From: an uncultured Alphaproteobacteria bacterium
GTDB lineage: Bacteria; Pseudomonadota; Alphaproteobacteria; Rhodobacterales; Rhodobacteraceae
Length of the DNA: 64,000 nt
Direction of reading: 5' to 3'
Assembly: GCA_902524845.1 (NCBI GenBank)
Contig: CABZEW010000005.1
Span: 16,135-80,134, forward strand
Each line of letters opens with the position of its first letter. The first letter of the stretch is position 1. Below are positions 21,880-30,602 of the stretch, piece after piece. The translations under genes and the position numbers were made by a program. The notes beneath the pieces are model-generated. The model was given only the letters and a program-made list of their open reading frames with translations, had not been told where the DNA came from and ran no database searches.

Positions 21880-22920
21880 AACTCCTACCGCTTTTTCGAC
21901 AGAGCTATATCCGTCTACTAATAAAAGATTTTCAAGATCTGTCTCCATTTTCTTTAAATGCATGGGGCCTTTATAAACGAAGCTTGAGTAGATTTGAACA
22001 GCTGATGCTCCCATCCTTATTTTTTCATATATGTCTGCTGCTGAAAATATACCACCTACACCGACAAGAACTGTTGACGCGCTTTTCCTCTTCGCGAGTA
22101 TTTTTAATATTTTGTTTGATGGCTTAAAAAGTGGTTTGCCAGATAAGCCACCTTCAAAATTTATGGGGTTTTTTAAGGTTTTTGGGCTTATGGTCGTGTT
22201 GGTCGCAATTATCCCGGATACTTTATTTTCTTCACACACATTAAGTATTTCAATCAAATTATTTTTACTAAGGTCCGGCGCAATTTTAATAAAAATTGGC
22301 ACTTGCCTTTCTAGCGAAACATTTATTGCATTAACGTTCTTCAGGATTTTTTCTAGCATTTCAGGTTTTTGTAATTCTCTAAGATTTTGGGTGTTTGGTG
22401 AAGATACGTTTATTGTAACATAATCAAATTGATGAGCTAGAAACTCAAAAATGATTGTATAGTCCAAAATCTTATTTATGCTTTTTGCATTGGCGCCTAT
22501 ATTTACACCTACAATCCCTAACTTAGGCATTAAAGCAGTTTTTGATACATATAACATGCCTTTGTTATTGAAACCCATCTTATTAATTAAAGCTTCCTCT
22601 TCTGGAAGTCTAAATAACCTTGGTTTTGAATTGCCGATTTGTGGATCAGGGGTAATTGTACCAACTTCAACAAAGCCAAAACCTAAAGAGAGAGACGCGT
22701 TGAAGACTTCTGAATTTTTATCAAAACCTGCTGCTAGCCCTATGGGTGAGGGCAACTCCATCCCGCATATTTTTGTTTTTAGTACTGGAGTGATATTTTT
22801 TTTTTTTCTTACAAGCTGGTTTAAAAGTCGCAGGTAACATAAGGCTATGGCATGAGCGATTTCTGGTTCAATTCTGTGTAAAATTTTAGAGCCAAAATAA
22901 TGGTATAAAATGTTTAGCAT
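21868..22920 (-). CDS. pyrD: Dihydroorotate dehydrogenase (quinone), class 2
   Basis: 350 aa; MELPSPIGLAAGFDKNSEV, GFVEVGTITPDPQIGNSKPRLFRLPEEEALINKMGFNN, NVSSPNTQNLRELQ, FEGGLSGKPLF. Confidence 0.96.
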   Translation of the reverse strand: MLNILYHYFGSKILHRIEPEIAHAIALCYLRLLNQLVRKKKNITPVLKTKICGMELPSPIGLAAGFDKNSEVFNASLSLGFGFVEVGTITPDPQIGNSKPRLFRLPEEEALINKMGFNNKGMLYVSKTALMPKLGIVGVNIGANAKSINKILDYTIIFEFLAHQFDYVTINVSSPNTQNLRELQKPEMLEKILKNVNAINVSLERQVPIFIKIAPDLSKNNLIEILNVCEENKVSGIIATNTTISPKTLKNPINFEGGLSGKPLFKPSNKILKILAKRKSASTVLVGVGGIFSAADIYEKIRMGASAVQIYSSFVYKGPMHLKKMETDLENLLLVDGYSSVEKAVGVSIG

Positions 22921-22950
22921 TTTCTCTGTTAAACTAACTTTCTAATTACT

Positions 22951-23472
22951 TTACTCTTTATTTTCACTAATTGAGTCAATCTTTCTATATATAGCTGGAT
23001 CCCACTTGCATGCAAATCCATCTCCATCAACATCAATATTATGGAAGTCGTTTTTTGGACCTCCGTTTTTGAGGAAAAAAATTTGAGCGGCATTTCTATT
23101 CGAGAATTGTTTACAGCTCGAGTTAACATCGGTGCTTAAAAAATTTCTAAAGTAAATTTTTTCGCCTATCTCGTTAGATACGCCTCGCGCAAAAACTGCT
23201 AAATTTACCGACTTGGCTGCAATTTTTTCTTCACCATTAACTTCTAAAATCACTCTTCCTTCTTTTAGCTCTTCTCTTCTTTTAGCAGCCTTTTCTCTTT
23301 CAAGTTTTTGCTGCTCTTGAGAAAATTGAGAAAGATCTAAAATCCCATCGCTAATTTTTAAGTCAGAGTTCCCTTCTACCACTTCATTTTCATTGGAAAG
23401 GTCTGTCTGACAGCCAATAACTAGTAATAAAGTGCACAAAAAATAAATATGCTTGACCATCATGCCCACCAA
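22951..23472 (-). CDS. Putative lipoprotein with Excalibur calcium-binding domain
   Basis: Signal/lipobox MVKHIYFLCTLLLVIGCQTD; C-terminal CKQFSNRNAAQIFFLKNGGPKNDFHNIDVDGDGFACKWDP matches the Excalibur DxDxDGxxC pattern. Confidence 0.75.
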   Translation of the reverse strand: MVGMMVKHIYFLCTLLLVIGCQTDLSNENEVVEGNSDLKISDGILDLSQFSQEQQKLEREKAAKRREELKEGRVILEVNGEEKIAAKSVNLAVFARGVSNEIGEKIYFRNFLSTDVNSSCKQFSNRNAAQIFFLKNGGPKNDFHNIDVDGDGFACKWDPAIYRKIDSISENKE

Positions 23473-24953
23473 TTTTTTGGCTTGCTTTCAAAGGCTAATG
23501 CATTTTCAAGATTGAATGCAGTATTCAATAATAACGGTTCTTGCCAATTGTCTCCAATAAGTTGTACTCCCAACGGAAGCCCAAGTTCGTCCAATCCGAC
23601 TGGCAAACTAATAGCAGGAAGGCCAGCAAGATTTGTAGGAACAGTAAATATGTCATTCATGTACATTTCTACAGGGTCTTGTGTGCCCTTTGAGCCTAAA
23701 GGAAATGCGGAGGTAGGCGTTGTAGGTGTTAATATTAAGTCAACGTTTTTAAACACTTCATCAAAGTCGTTCTTGATTAGGCTCCTGACTTTTTGAGCTC
23801 TTTTATAGTATGCATCATAATAGCCAGAAGAAAGTACATATGTTCCAATTAAAATCCGTCTTTTAACTTCGGTTCCAAAACCTTCAGATCTAGTTTTCTC
23901 ATAGAGTTCTAGTATTGAGTCATTTGTATCAAGCGTAGCACGGTGCCCGTATCTCACGCCATCATATCTTGCAAGATTTGATGACGCTTCGGCTGGCGCT
24001 AAAACATAATAGGTCGGTAAAGCAAATTCCGTATGTGGTAATGAAATCTCAACGATTTCTGCGCCCATGTTTTTTAACAGTAATACAGCATGTTCCCATT
24101 TTCTTTTTGCTTCTGAGTCGCTTTTTTCGAGACTATACTCTTTAGCGAGACCTATGCGTAGCCCATTTATATCTTTGTCTAATTGTTGCTCATAATCTGG
24201 GACTTCTATTTTTGCTGACGTACTGTCTTTAGGATCGAAACCCGACATAGCCTTTAACATTATTGCGCTATCAATGACGTTCTTTGTAATTGGACCGGCT
24301 TGATCAAAAGAAGATGCAAAAGCAATAATTCCCCATCTCGAGCATCGACCGTATGTAGGTTTTAATCCGACTGTTCCAGTAAATGATGCAGGCTGACGAA
24401 TTGATCCACCAGTATCGGTGCCTGTAGCGGCAGCGCAGAGGTTAGCTGCTACGGCTGCTGACGAACCTCCAGATGAACCTCCTGGAGTAAGAAGGTCATC
24501 GGAGTCATTTAACTTCCAAGGATTTATCGCAGGTCCATAGGCTGAGGTTTCATTTGACGAGCCCATGGCAAATTCGTCCATATTTAGTTTGCCTAACATT
24601 ATAGCTTGTTCGTCCCAAAGTTTCTGTGTGACTGTACTTTCATAAGGTGGTATGAAGTTATCTAATATAGCCGAAGCTGCCTGTGTCTTTACGTTCTTAC
24701 AGCAAAACAGGTCTTTTATACCAAGAGGTATGCCACACAGCGATTTTTGTGAATTTGTGCCTATGAGTTTATCTGCCCGGGAGGCTTGCATTAAAGCAAT
24801 GTTAAAAGTTTTTTCAATAAACGCATTTAGTTTAGTGCTCTCCTTTATATTTTGAATGTAAGCATTGGTTAGCTCCGCAGCGCTAATTTCCTTCTTATTA
24901 AGTAAGTCCCGAGAGTCTTTTATCCCAAGTTCTGTTAGCTTCAATTTATTCAT
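23460..24953 (-). CDS. gatA: Asp-tRNA(Asn)/Glu-tRNA(Gln) amidotransferase subunit A
   Basis: 497 aa; GIPLGIKDLFC, TPGGSSGGSSAAVAANLCAAATGTDTGGSIRQPASFTGTVGLKPTYGRCSRWG amidase signature. Confidence 0.97.
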   Translation of the reverse strand: MNKLKLTELGIKDSRDLLNKKEISAAELTNAYIQNIKESTKLNAFIEKTFNIALMQASRADKLIGTNSQKSLCGIPLGIKDLFCCKNVKTQAASAILDNFIPPYESTVTQKLWDEQAIMLGKLNMDEFAMGSSNETSAYGPAINPWKLNDSDDLLTPGGSSGGSSAAVAANLCAAATGTDTGGSIRQPASFTGTVGLKPTYGRCSRWGIIAFASSFDQAGPITKNVIDSAIMLKAMSGFDPKDSTSAKIEVPDYEQQLDKDINGLRIGLAKEYSLEKSDSEAKRKWEHAVLLLKNMGAEIVEISLPHTEFALPTYYVLAPAEASSNLARYDGVRYGHRATLDTNDSILELYEKTRSEGFGTEVKRRILIGTYVLSSGYYDAYYKRAQKVRSLIKNDFDEVFKNVDLILTPTTPTSAFPLGSKGTQDPVEMYMNDIFTVPTNLAGLPAISLPVGLDELGLPLGVQLIGDNWQEPLLLNTAFNLENALAFESKPKNWWA

Positions 24954-25237
24954 TCCACAATTTTTGGGACAGTAAAGAAATTTTGATTTTTACTTTTTGT
25001 ATTTTTGAGTATGTCATCTGTGATGTCATTAACCACATCGCTATCTTGTCTCATATTTTTTAGATTTGTTTTCCCAAAATTAAACTCACCAATACCATCT
25101 ACGTCAATTTCACCAAGTTTTTTTACAAATTCAACAATTCTGTTAAGGTCTTTTTGAATATTGGTTGATTCACTGTCGGTAATTTTTATTCGAGAGAGTC
25201 TTGCAATTTTTAATACTGTTTCAGTATCTATTTCCAT
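24950..25237 (-). CDS. gatC: Asp-tRNA(Asn)/Glu-tRNA(Gln) amidotransferase subunit C
   Basis: MEIDTETVLKIARLSRIKITDSE...VEFVKKLGEIDVDG; GGAGG before ATG at 25237; overlaps gatA start. Confidence 0.92.
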   Translation of the reverse strand: MEIDTETVLKIARLSRIKITDSESTNIQKDLNRIVEFVKKLGEIDVDGIGEFNFGKTNLKNMRQDSDVVNDITDDILKNTKSKNQNFFTVPKIVE

Positions 25238-25697
25238 TAAACCTCCCTCTTTTATCTTCAAAAAAATCTTTCATTATTTTTGAGATTTCTGATTGGTAAA
25301 AACCGCCATAAACTTCTGTATTTTTAACAAGGCCCTCTGTGGTTTGACAAGCTAAATGATTTGAACTGAAGGCGCCATACTTAGGGGATGGTAGTCCGTA
25401 TATTAAAATTTTAAGTCTTGAATTGACTATAGCAGCTAAACACATTGAACACGGCTCAAGAGTTACATATATGGTACAACCAGATAAATAAACATCTTTA
25501 CGCATCCTACAAGCTTTTCTTATTGCATTGATTTCAGCGTGGGCTGTGGGGTCGCATAATTCTATCGTTTTATTGCTTTCCATCGCAATTATTTTTCCTG
25601 AAGAATCTTTGATAATTGCTCCAACGGGTATTTCATCTCTTTCAGCAGCCTTTTTTGCTTGTTTGATTGCCAATTCCATATTTTTGTCTTTTATCAT
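25221..25697 (-). CDS. tadA: tRNA-specific adenosine deaminase / CMP-dCMP deaminase family
   Basis: AKKAAERDEIPVGAIIKD, CDPTAHAEINAIRKA (HAE), VTLEPCSMCLAAI (PCxxC). Confidence 0.92.
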   Translation of the reverse strand: MIKDKNMELAIKQAKKAAERDEIPVGAIIKDSSGKIIAMESNKTIELCDPTAHAEINAIRKACRMRKDVYLSGCTIYVTLEPCSMCLAAIVNSRLKILIYGLPSPKYGAFSSNHLACQTTEGLVKNTEVYGGFYQSEISKIMKDFFEDKRGRFNGNRY

Positions 25698-25749
25698 AAT
25701 ATGTATAAAGATGAGGTTTGTATATTCGATGTATGTTTAATTTTTAGTT

Positions 25750-26478
25750 ATGTCAATCAAAAGTGAGATAAGGATATCTAGGTATTTGGCTAAGTCTGGC
25801 TTGGCATCAAGGAGAGACGCTGAAAAGTTTATTCTTGATGGAAGAGTCACCCTGAATGGAAATACGGTCGTTGAGCCTTGGAGAAATTGTAGCAATACAG
25901 ACGTATTGAAGCTAGACGGTACAGTTGTCAGCCAGTCAATGTCTACAGCCTTGTATCAGCTGCATAAACCCAGAGGTTACCTAAGTACTTCTAAAGATGC
26001 AATGGGTAGAAAAACCGTTTTTGACTTGGTGGATAGTAAATTAAATCATTTGATGATTATAGGTCGTCTGGACTATAACTCTGAGGGTTTGATGATTTTG
26101 ACGAATAATGGAGACCTAAAAAGATACCTTGAATTACCAAAAAATAGAGTTGAAAGAGTTTATGAAGTTGAAATAAGAGGACACTTAACCAAGTCAAATT
26201 TAAGTAAGATAAAAAAAGGTGTTTCATTAGAGGGATTTGATTACCAACCGATAGCAACTAGAGTTTTAGAAAGTAACAGTGCTCACTCTTGGATTGAAAT
26301 GGTTTTAACTGAGGGAAAAAATAGAGAAATTAGAAAAATATTAGCTAGCCTTAATCTTAATGTGGTTAGATTGATAAGAAAAAGATTTGGGCCATTCGAG
26401 TTAGATAATTTAAAAATTGGTCGATCAAAAAAATTAAACCTTGAGGATTATGCTGATTTAAAAAATCATTGGACTTAA
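25750..26478 (+). CDS. rluB: Pseudouridine synthase RluB/RsuA family
   Basis: S4 domain RISRYLAKSGLASRRDAEKFI; LHKPRGYLSTSKD; IIGRLDYNSEGLMILTNNGD; EGKNREIRKIL. Confidence 0.9.
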   Translation: MSIKSEIRISRYLAKSGLASRRDAEKFILDGRVTLNGNTVVEPWRNCSNTDVLKLDGTVVSQSMSTALYQLHKPRGYLSTSKDAMGRKTVFDLVDSKLNHLMIIGRLDYNSEGLMILTNNGDLKRYLELPKNRVERVYEVEIRGHLTKSNLSKIKKGVSLEGFDYQPIATRVLESNSAHSWIEMVLTEGKNREIRKILASLNLNVVRLIRKRFGPFELDNLKIGRSKKLNLEDYADLKNHWT

Positions 26479-26518
26479 ATTTATTGAATTTGACATCTTT
26501 TTGCTGTAAGAATTTCAT

Positions 26519-26869
26519 GCGGATGGTTAGGTGGCTGCAGCTTTATTGCTGAGGAAAGTCCGGACTCCATGGAAAATGGTGCCAGCTAACGGCTGGCCAG
26601 GGCAACTTGAGGGAAAGCGCCACAGAAAATATACCGCCTAATTATTAGGTAAGGGTGAAAAGGTGAGGTAAGAGCTCACCGCTTTTTTGGTAACAAAAAA
26701 GGCATGGCAAGCCCCACCAGGAGCAAGACCTAATAGGGACTCGTGAGCTAGGCTCGGTTATTCCAGACAGAGTCCGGGTTGGTCGCTAGAACTTATTGGT
26801 GACAGTAAGTCGAGATGAATGGTCACCAAACACAAAGTGTTTACAGGATCCGGCTTATAAACCATCCGC
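26519..26869 (+). ncRNA. rnpB: RNase P RNA (bacterial, class A)
   Basis: 10-bp P1 pairing GCGGATGGTT (26519-26528) / AACCATCCGC (26860-26869); conserved GAGGAAAGTCCGGACTCC, GGTAAGGGTGAAAAGGTG, AGAGTCCGGGTTGG-like and CCGGCTTATAA segments; sits upstream of mraZ as in many alphaproteobacteria. Confidence 0.95.
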
Positions 26870-26893
26870 GAAAAAAATAAAAATTCTATTGAT

Positions 26894-26918
26894 TTCCATA
26901 AAATTCCATGATATCCCA
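26894..26918 (-). promoter_or_regulatory. Candidate MraZ operator: three TGGRA boxes at exact 10-bp spacing (minus strand TGGGA-N5-TGGAA-N5-TGGAA)
   Basis: Plus-strand TTCCA at 26894-26898 and 26904-26908, TCCCA at 26914-26918; same geometry as recalled E. coli TGGGN-N5 MraZ repeats. Confidence 0.65.
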
Positions 26919-26925
26919 TAAAATG

Positions 26926-26996
26926 GCAGACGCGATAAAAAAAATGAGGATAATTTCCAAAGAAAATAAGCAGGTTTACACAGGCATCGCGTCTGC
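26926..26996. repeat. 11-bp perfect inverted repeat GCAGACGCGAT ... ATCGCGTCTGC, 49-nt spacer, in the mraZ leader
   Basis: Arms 26926-26936 and 26986-26996 are exact reverse complements. Confidence 0.85.
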
Positions 26997-27067
26997 ACTT
27001 AACCAACAACAGCTCTACAACAAAATTACTCAAATAGTTGTGCATGAGGCCTCTAAGGAGATTTTTA

Positions 27068-27568
27068 TTGATAAGACGATTTAGAGGAGAGTCATTACAT
27101 AAGGTGGATGCTAAAGGACGAGTGTCAGTTCCTGCAGCCTTTCGCCGTGTTCTCGAAGAGGGTGATCCTGAGTTCACGGGAGGCTCCTACCCAAACTTTG
27201 TAGTTGTGTACGGAGGGGTAAGAGGTAATTGCTTAGAAGGTTACACTATTAGCTCAATAACAAAAGTTGACAAACTTATAAGTAAATTAGCAAGATTTTC
27301 GAGGGACAGAGAAATTCTCGAGCGATTTATAAACACTCAATCCACATATATGCAGCTTGATGAAAATGGAAGGATTGTTTTATCTTACCGGCTCAAAGAG
27401 AAAATCGGTATAAGAGATGAAGCAATATTTGCAGGTATGGGTGAGAAGTTTCAAATATGGGAACCAAAAAATTATCAAAATGAGGTAGATGCTCTGGACT
27501 CGGCTTTTAAGAATTTATCAGAAGATGAAAATCCTTTTTTGAAGTTAGATCAGCTACAAGATTTATAA
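27068..27568 (+). CDS. mraZ: Transcriptional regulator MraZ
   Basis: FRGESLHKVDAKGRVSVPAAFRRVLEEG and LDENGRIVLSYRLKEKIGI; TTG at 27068 preceded by AAGGAG (27055-27060) preferred over ORF start 27038. Confidence 0.93.
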   Translation: MIRRFRGESLHKVDAKGRVSVPAAFRRVLEEGDPEFTGGSYPNFVVVYGGVRGNCLEGYTISSITKVDKLISKLARFSRDREILERFINTQSTYMQLDENGRIVLSYRLKEKIGIRDEAIFAGMGEKFQIWEPKNYQNEVDALDSAFKNLSEDENPFLKLDQLQDL

Positions 27569-27588
27569 TTTTAAAGGATTTGGAATAA

Positions 27589-28563
27589 TTGCGAATACAT
27601 GAACCGGTCTTACTTAAGGACTTTATAAATTTAGCGTCGCCCATAACGGGCTGCTGGGTCGATGGGACATTTGGAGCCGGGGGTTACAGTAGGGCTTTGC
27701 TACAAAATGGTGCTCGTCAAGTTCTAGCAATAGATAAGGATTCTACTACAAAAGTTTTTCTCAAAATCATTCAAAATGAATATGGAGATATGATAAAGTT
27801 TTACAATCAATCCTTTGCAGATATGGAGAAAAATAATGACATAGCCAAAAGAGATGATATTGAGGGTGTTGTTTTAGACCTTGGAGTGTCATCAATGCAT
27901 TTGGACAACCCCTTGAGAGGATTTTCATTCAGGGAAAATGGCCCTCTTGATATGAGAATGGGAGATCAGTCTGGTCCTACCGCTGCTGAGATAATAAATC
28001 ACTGTTCAGAGGCTACCTTAGCGGATTTGATCTTCTTTTATGGTCAAGAAAGAAAAGCACGAAAAATTGCAAATAGAATCGTAAAAGAAAGAAAAAAAAA
28101 GGAAATAAATACTACCCTTGAATTAGCAGAAATTATAAGAGCTATCGTTCCAAGAAATTTTAAAACGGACCCAGCAACAAGAACTTTTCAGGCAATTAGA
28201 ATCGCTGTTAACAATGAATTAAGGGATTTATCAAAAGCTTTAATGTTTTCCGAAAAAATAGTCAGAAAGGGAGGAACCATTGCTGTGATAACCTTTCATA
28301 GTCTTGAGGACAAGATCGTTAAAGATTTTGGAAAAATAATGTCAGGAAAGGCTGCTTCAATTAATAGGTATAGCCCGCCCGCTTTAAAAACTTTTCCATC
28401 TCTCATACCTATAAATAAAAAACCAGTGGTTGCTGCAATTGATGAACTCAATAGAAATAAAAGAGCAAAATCCGCAAAACTAAGAGTTTATAAAAAAGTT
28501 GCGGATAGCTCTTTGAGAGTTTTAACAAAAATGGAGTTTCCCGACATTGAGTTAGGAATATAA
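27589..28563 (+). CDS. rsmH: 16S rRNA (cytosine1402-N4)-methyltransferase RsmH
   Basis: HEPVLLKDFI, WVDGTFGAGGYSRALL, GVVLDLGVSSMHLDNPLRGFSFRENGPLDMRM; TTG start. Confidence 0.96.
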   Translation: MRIHEPVLLKDFINLASPITGCWVDGTFGAGGYSRALLQNGARQVLAIDKDSTTKVFLKIIQNEYGDMIKFYNQSFADMEKNNDIAKRDDIEGVVLDLGVSSMHLDNPLRGFSFRENGPLDMRMGDQSGPTAAEIINHCSEATLADLIFFYGQERKARKIANRIVKERKKKEINTTLELAEIIRAIVPRNFKTDPATRTFQAIRIAVNNELRDLSKALMFSEKIVRKGGTIAVITFHSLEDKIVKDFGKIMSGKAASINRYSPPALKTFPSLIPINKKPVVAAIDELNRNKRAKSAKLRVYKKVADSSLRVLTKMEFPDIELGI

Positions 28564-28564
28564 A

Positions 28565-28918
28565 ATGGCGAGATTTCTTTTATTTTCAATTGTTATAATA
28601 AGTACTTTTGGTCTGGGCTCGTGGGCATATAAGATAAATTATGAGAGCCGAGCTGCAAGTCAGAGGGTAAAAGGTCTTGAAAACGCTATTTTATTAGCCA
28701 ATCAGGAAATCAAGATATTGAAAGCAGAATGGGCCACTTTAAATAACCCAGAACGCCTACGGAAATTGGTGGAGTATTATTTTCTGGAGCTAAGATTAAG
28801 CCCAATAAACCCAGACGATTTTATTTCGTTTTCTCAAATACAATGGGATAAAGACAAAGAACAAGCGCATACTGCATCGGTAGGTGAGAGTCTGGCTGCG
28901 ATTGAATATGATAGATAG
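28565..28918 (+). CDS. ftsL: Cell division protein FtsL-like
   Basis: Short single-TM protein with coiled region (ILLANQEIKILKAEWATLNNPERLRKLVEYY) between rsmH and ftsI. Confidence 0.82.
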   Translation: MARFLLFSIVIISTFGLGSWAYKINYESRAASQRVKGLENAILLANQEIKILKAEWATLNNPERLRKLVEYYFLELRLSPINPDDFISFSQIQWDKDKEQAHTASVGESLAAIEYDR

Positions 28919-30587
28919 TAACAAAAAAAATTTCACGGAGTATCCTAGAACTCGAGCTAGATTGGTTCTATTCACTTTATTTGTTGTGATAGGATTCTTG
29001 TCGATAGGAACCAAAATAACATTTCTAGCTTCAAAGAAAAGTCAAAAAAATAAACATTATTCTGAGGCAGAGAAAATACCCTCTAGATTAAATATTTTGG
29101 ATAGAAATGGATATATTTTAGCTACCAATCTTCAAGGGGTTTCTGTGTATGTTCGACCTGCAGAAATTCAGGAAAAGTCACTTGTTGCTCAGCAATTAAA
29201 AAATATTTTTCCTGATTTGAAGAAAGCTGTGCTTTTAGATAAATTAAATGATGGTCGAAAGTTTTTCTGGTTGAAGAATCTAGTGTCACCAAAACAAGAA
29301 AAAGCACTTTTTGATCTAGGCCAACCAGGAGTTTATTTTGGCAAAAGAGAGTATCGTTTTTATCCTAATGGAAACTTGGCTTCTCATATTATTGGTTTCA
29401 CTAAAGTAAATGAGCTCGGCGTAAATTACGCAAAAATCATGGGTATCTCAGGAGTTGAGAAAGCATTTGAAAAAAAATTATCAGTGAAAGTTCTACCTGA
29501 ATCAGAGAATAACGCAATTGAATTATCTGTAGACTTACCTGTTCAGGCAGAAGTAGAGAATGTTTTGAAAGAATGGCAAAAAAGAATGGGTGCCAAAGCT
29601 GGGGGAGTTGTAATTATGGACATACATAGTGGCGAAATACTCGCTCTTGCTTCGTCCCCAGATTTTGATGCTAACAAAGAAAGAGACCCCGTAAGAGAAA
29701 AGAAGGACACTAGTGTTTATTTTAATCGAGTAGTTCAAGGGGTCTATGAGATGGGATCCACTTTCAAATTATTTGCCGTTGCGCAAGGATTAGAATCAAA
29801 TCTATTCGATGTAGATACTCTAATTGATACAACTGCATTTAGGATAAGTTCTAGAAAAATTGAGGATAAATACAAATTCAATAGAAAGAGCTCTATCTAT
29901 GAGATAATTGTAAAGTCTTCAAATGTTGGGTCTGCCAGGCTTGCATTAATGGTCGGAGAGAAAGGTTTGAAGGACATTTTTTCTACCCTTGGGCTACTTG
30001 AACCCGTGGGGTTGGAATTAGCGGAAGCAAACTTAACATCACCCATAATTCCAAAAGATTGGAGAGATATAACTTTAGCAACCACCTCTTATGGGTATGG
30101 TATATCGGTTTCATTATTACATTTAGCGAAAGCATATGCAATATTAGGAAATGGGGGTTTTAGTATAGAGCCTACCATATTGAAAAAAAACCTAGATGTT
30201 CAAATGCGTTCTAGAGTTTTAAAGAAAAAAACTTCTGACGAGATTCTTAAGTTACTGGAAGCTGTAGTTGCCGATCAGAGAGGGACGGCTAGAATTTTGG
30301 GTAGTAAACATTATCGCATTGGAGGAAAGACGGGAACGGCAGAAAAAATTGCAACCGACAGACCGGGATACCAAAAAGACAAGGTAATTTCAAATTTTGT
30401 AGGATTATTTCCACTTAAAGAACCTAAATATGTTATTGCTGCACTTTTAGATGAACCAGAGAATAGTTTTTTAAAGGAGCCTTGTCGATACTCGAGCTGT
30501 ACTGTAGTACCCATGATCAAAAAATTAATAGAGCGAACGGGACCCATGATGAATGTTATTCCTGCGCAAAGTGGGGCGAAGTTTTAG
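28908..30587 (+). CDS. ftsI: Peptidoglycan transpeptidase FtsI (PBP3)
   Basis: YEMGSTFKLFAVAQGLE (SxxK), SSNVG (SxN), GKTGTAEK (KTG); ATG at 28908 overlaps ftsL stop. Confidence 0.95.
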   Translation: MIDSNKKNFTEYPRTRARLVLFTLFVVIGFLSIGTKITFLASKKSQKNKHYSEAEKIPSRLNILDRNGYILATNLQGVSVYVRPAEIQEKSLVAQQLKNIFPDLKKAVLLDKLNDGRKFFWLKNLVSPKQEKALFDLGQPGVYFGKREYRFYPNGNLASHIIGFTKVNELGVNYAKIMGISGVEKAFEKKLSVKVLPESENNAIELSVDLPVQAEVENVLKEWQKRMGAKAGGVVIMDIHSGEILALASSPDFDANKERDPVREKKDTSVYFNRVVQGVYEMGSTFKLFAVAQGLESNLFDVDTLIDTTAFRISSRKIEDKYKFNRKSSIYEIIVKSSNVGSARLALMVGEKGLKDIFSTLGLLEPVGLELAEANLTSPIIPKDWRDITLATTSYGYGISVSLLHLAKAYAILGNGGFSIEPTILKKNLDVQMRSRVLKKKTSDEILKLLEAVVADQRGTARILGSKHYRIGGKTGTAEKIATDRPGYQKDKVISNFVGLFPLKEPKYVIAALLDEPENSFLKEPCRYSSCTVVPMIKKLIERTGPMMNVIPAQSGAKF

Positions 30588-30602
30588 GGGATCTAGTAAT
30601 GT

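Noticed and set aside
26758-27177. 139-aa minus-strand ORF
   Set aside because: Overlaps the RNase P RNA and the start of mraZ on the opposite strand; no recognisable protein features.
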